Shown piece by piece: positions 6,571-6,777 of a stretch of DNA of 6,777 nt. Each line of letters starts with the position of its first letter. The first letter of the stretch is position 1. Origin of the DNA: WTXA01 sp964415195 (GTDB taxonomy: Bacteria > Bacillota > TC1). Below the pieces are notes generated by a model, which was given only the letters and a program-made list of their open reading frames with translations, did not search any database and was not told the DNA's origin. The stretch spans positions 1-6,777 of the forward strand of contig CAYPYD010000018.1 in the NCBI GenBank assembly GCA_964415195.1, written 5' to 3'. Both the position numbers and the translations under genes were made by a program.

Positions 6571-6777
6571 AATTTTTCTTATTAAGTTTCAAAGCTCTCA
6601 TCTTAAGAGGAAGTCCGAAACAATTTATAAAGCCTTCTGCATCCTTATGATTATACAGTTCCTCATCCATAGTGAATGAAGCAATATCAGTATCATAAAT
6701 TGAATAAGGTGACTTAGTACCAGCAATAGTACAATTACCCTTATAAAGTTTTAAACGAACAGTACCAGTAACAGTCT
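6569..6777 (-). CDS. argG: Argininosuccinate synthase, C-terminal end only
   Basis: Argininosuccinate synthase joins citrulline and aspartate with ATP in the penultimate step of arginine synthesis. Only the last 68 codons are in the window; the start lies off the right edge. The visible part has the family's C-terminal pattern: GTVRLKLYKGN, then IAGTKSPYSIYD, then YNHKDAEGFIN and GLPLKMRA. Full-length family members have about 400 residues. This end forms the extended C-terminal helix region used for tetramer contacts. The frame is intact, and the stop TAG at 6569-6571 is where one expects it, after a short Lys/Asn-rich tail. It is the upstream partner of the ECF S component gene. The identity rests on recognition of this end only. 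Confidence 0.92.
   Translation of the reverse strand, partial: TVTGTVRLKLYKGNCTIAGTKSPYSIYDTDIASFTMDEELYNHKDAEGFINCFGLPLKMRALKLNKKN

Overview
The window is AT-rich DNA (roughly two-thirds A+T by eye) with strong GGAGG-type ribosome binding sites, AGA-dominated arginine codons, TAA/TAG stops and TGG for tryptophan. This suggests a low-GC Firmicute (Bacillota), perhaps of the Clostridia/Tissierellia type. The genus cannot be fixed from the sequence alone.

Layout, left to right. Positions 1-4688 hold a minus-strand operon read gyrB, then an AIR-synthase-related gene, then gyrA. gyrA runs off the left edge after 580 codons. The three genes are separated by only 10-11 bases, and each downstream ribosome binding site touches or lies next to the upstream stop, so co-transcription and translational coupling are likely. 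Positions 4689-4958 are a divergent intergenic region. It carries an extended -10 promoter for gyrB, an inverted repeat over that promoter's -35 zone, and a cluster of short direct and inverted repeats that could be an operator. Positions 4962-5936 on the plus strand encode a WYL-domain transcriptional regulator (winged HTH, WYL, WCX). Positions 5937-6048 separate convergent genes and hold a perfect 14-bp stem that serves as a bidirectional terminator. Positions 6049-6777 on the minus strand hold the 3' end of argG (argininosuccinate synthase), followed 10 bases later by a small six-helix membrane protein that looks like an ECF transporter S component.

Functionally, the left two thirds encode DNA gyrase, which introduces negative supercoils, with an unassigned ATP-dependent PurM-fold enzyme lodged between its subunits. 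The divergent WYL regulator is the obvious candidate to sense a ligand, possibly nucleic acid, and act on the shared intergenic region, but nothing in the sequence proves this. The right end is a separate unit that pairs arginine biosynthesis with a likely small-molecule uptake protein. Most of the window is ordinary housekeeping sequence. The points worth a second look are the gene between gyrB and gyrA, the repeat-rich divergent promoter region, the divergent GyrA-box, and the argG/ECF pairing. I see no mobile element, CRISPR array, tRNA or rRNA.
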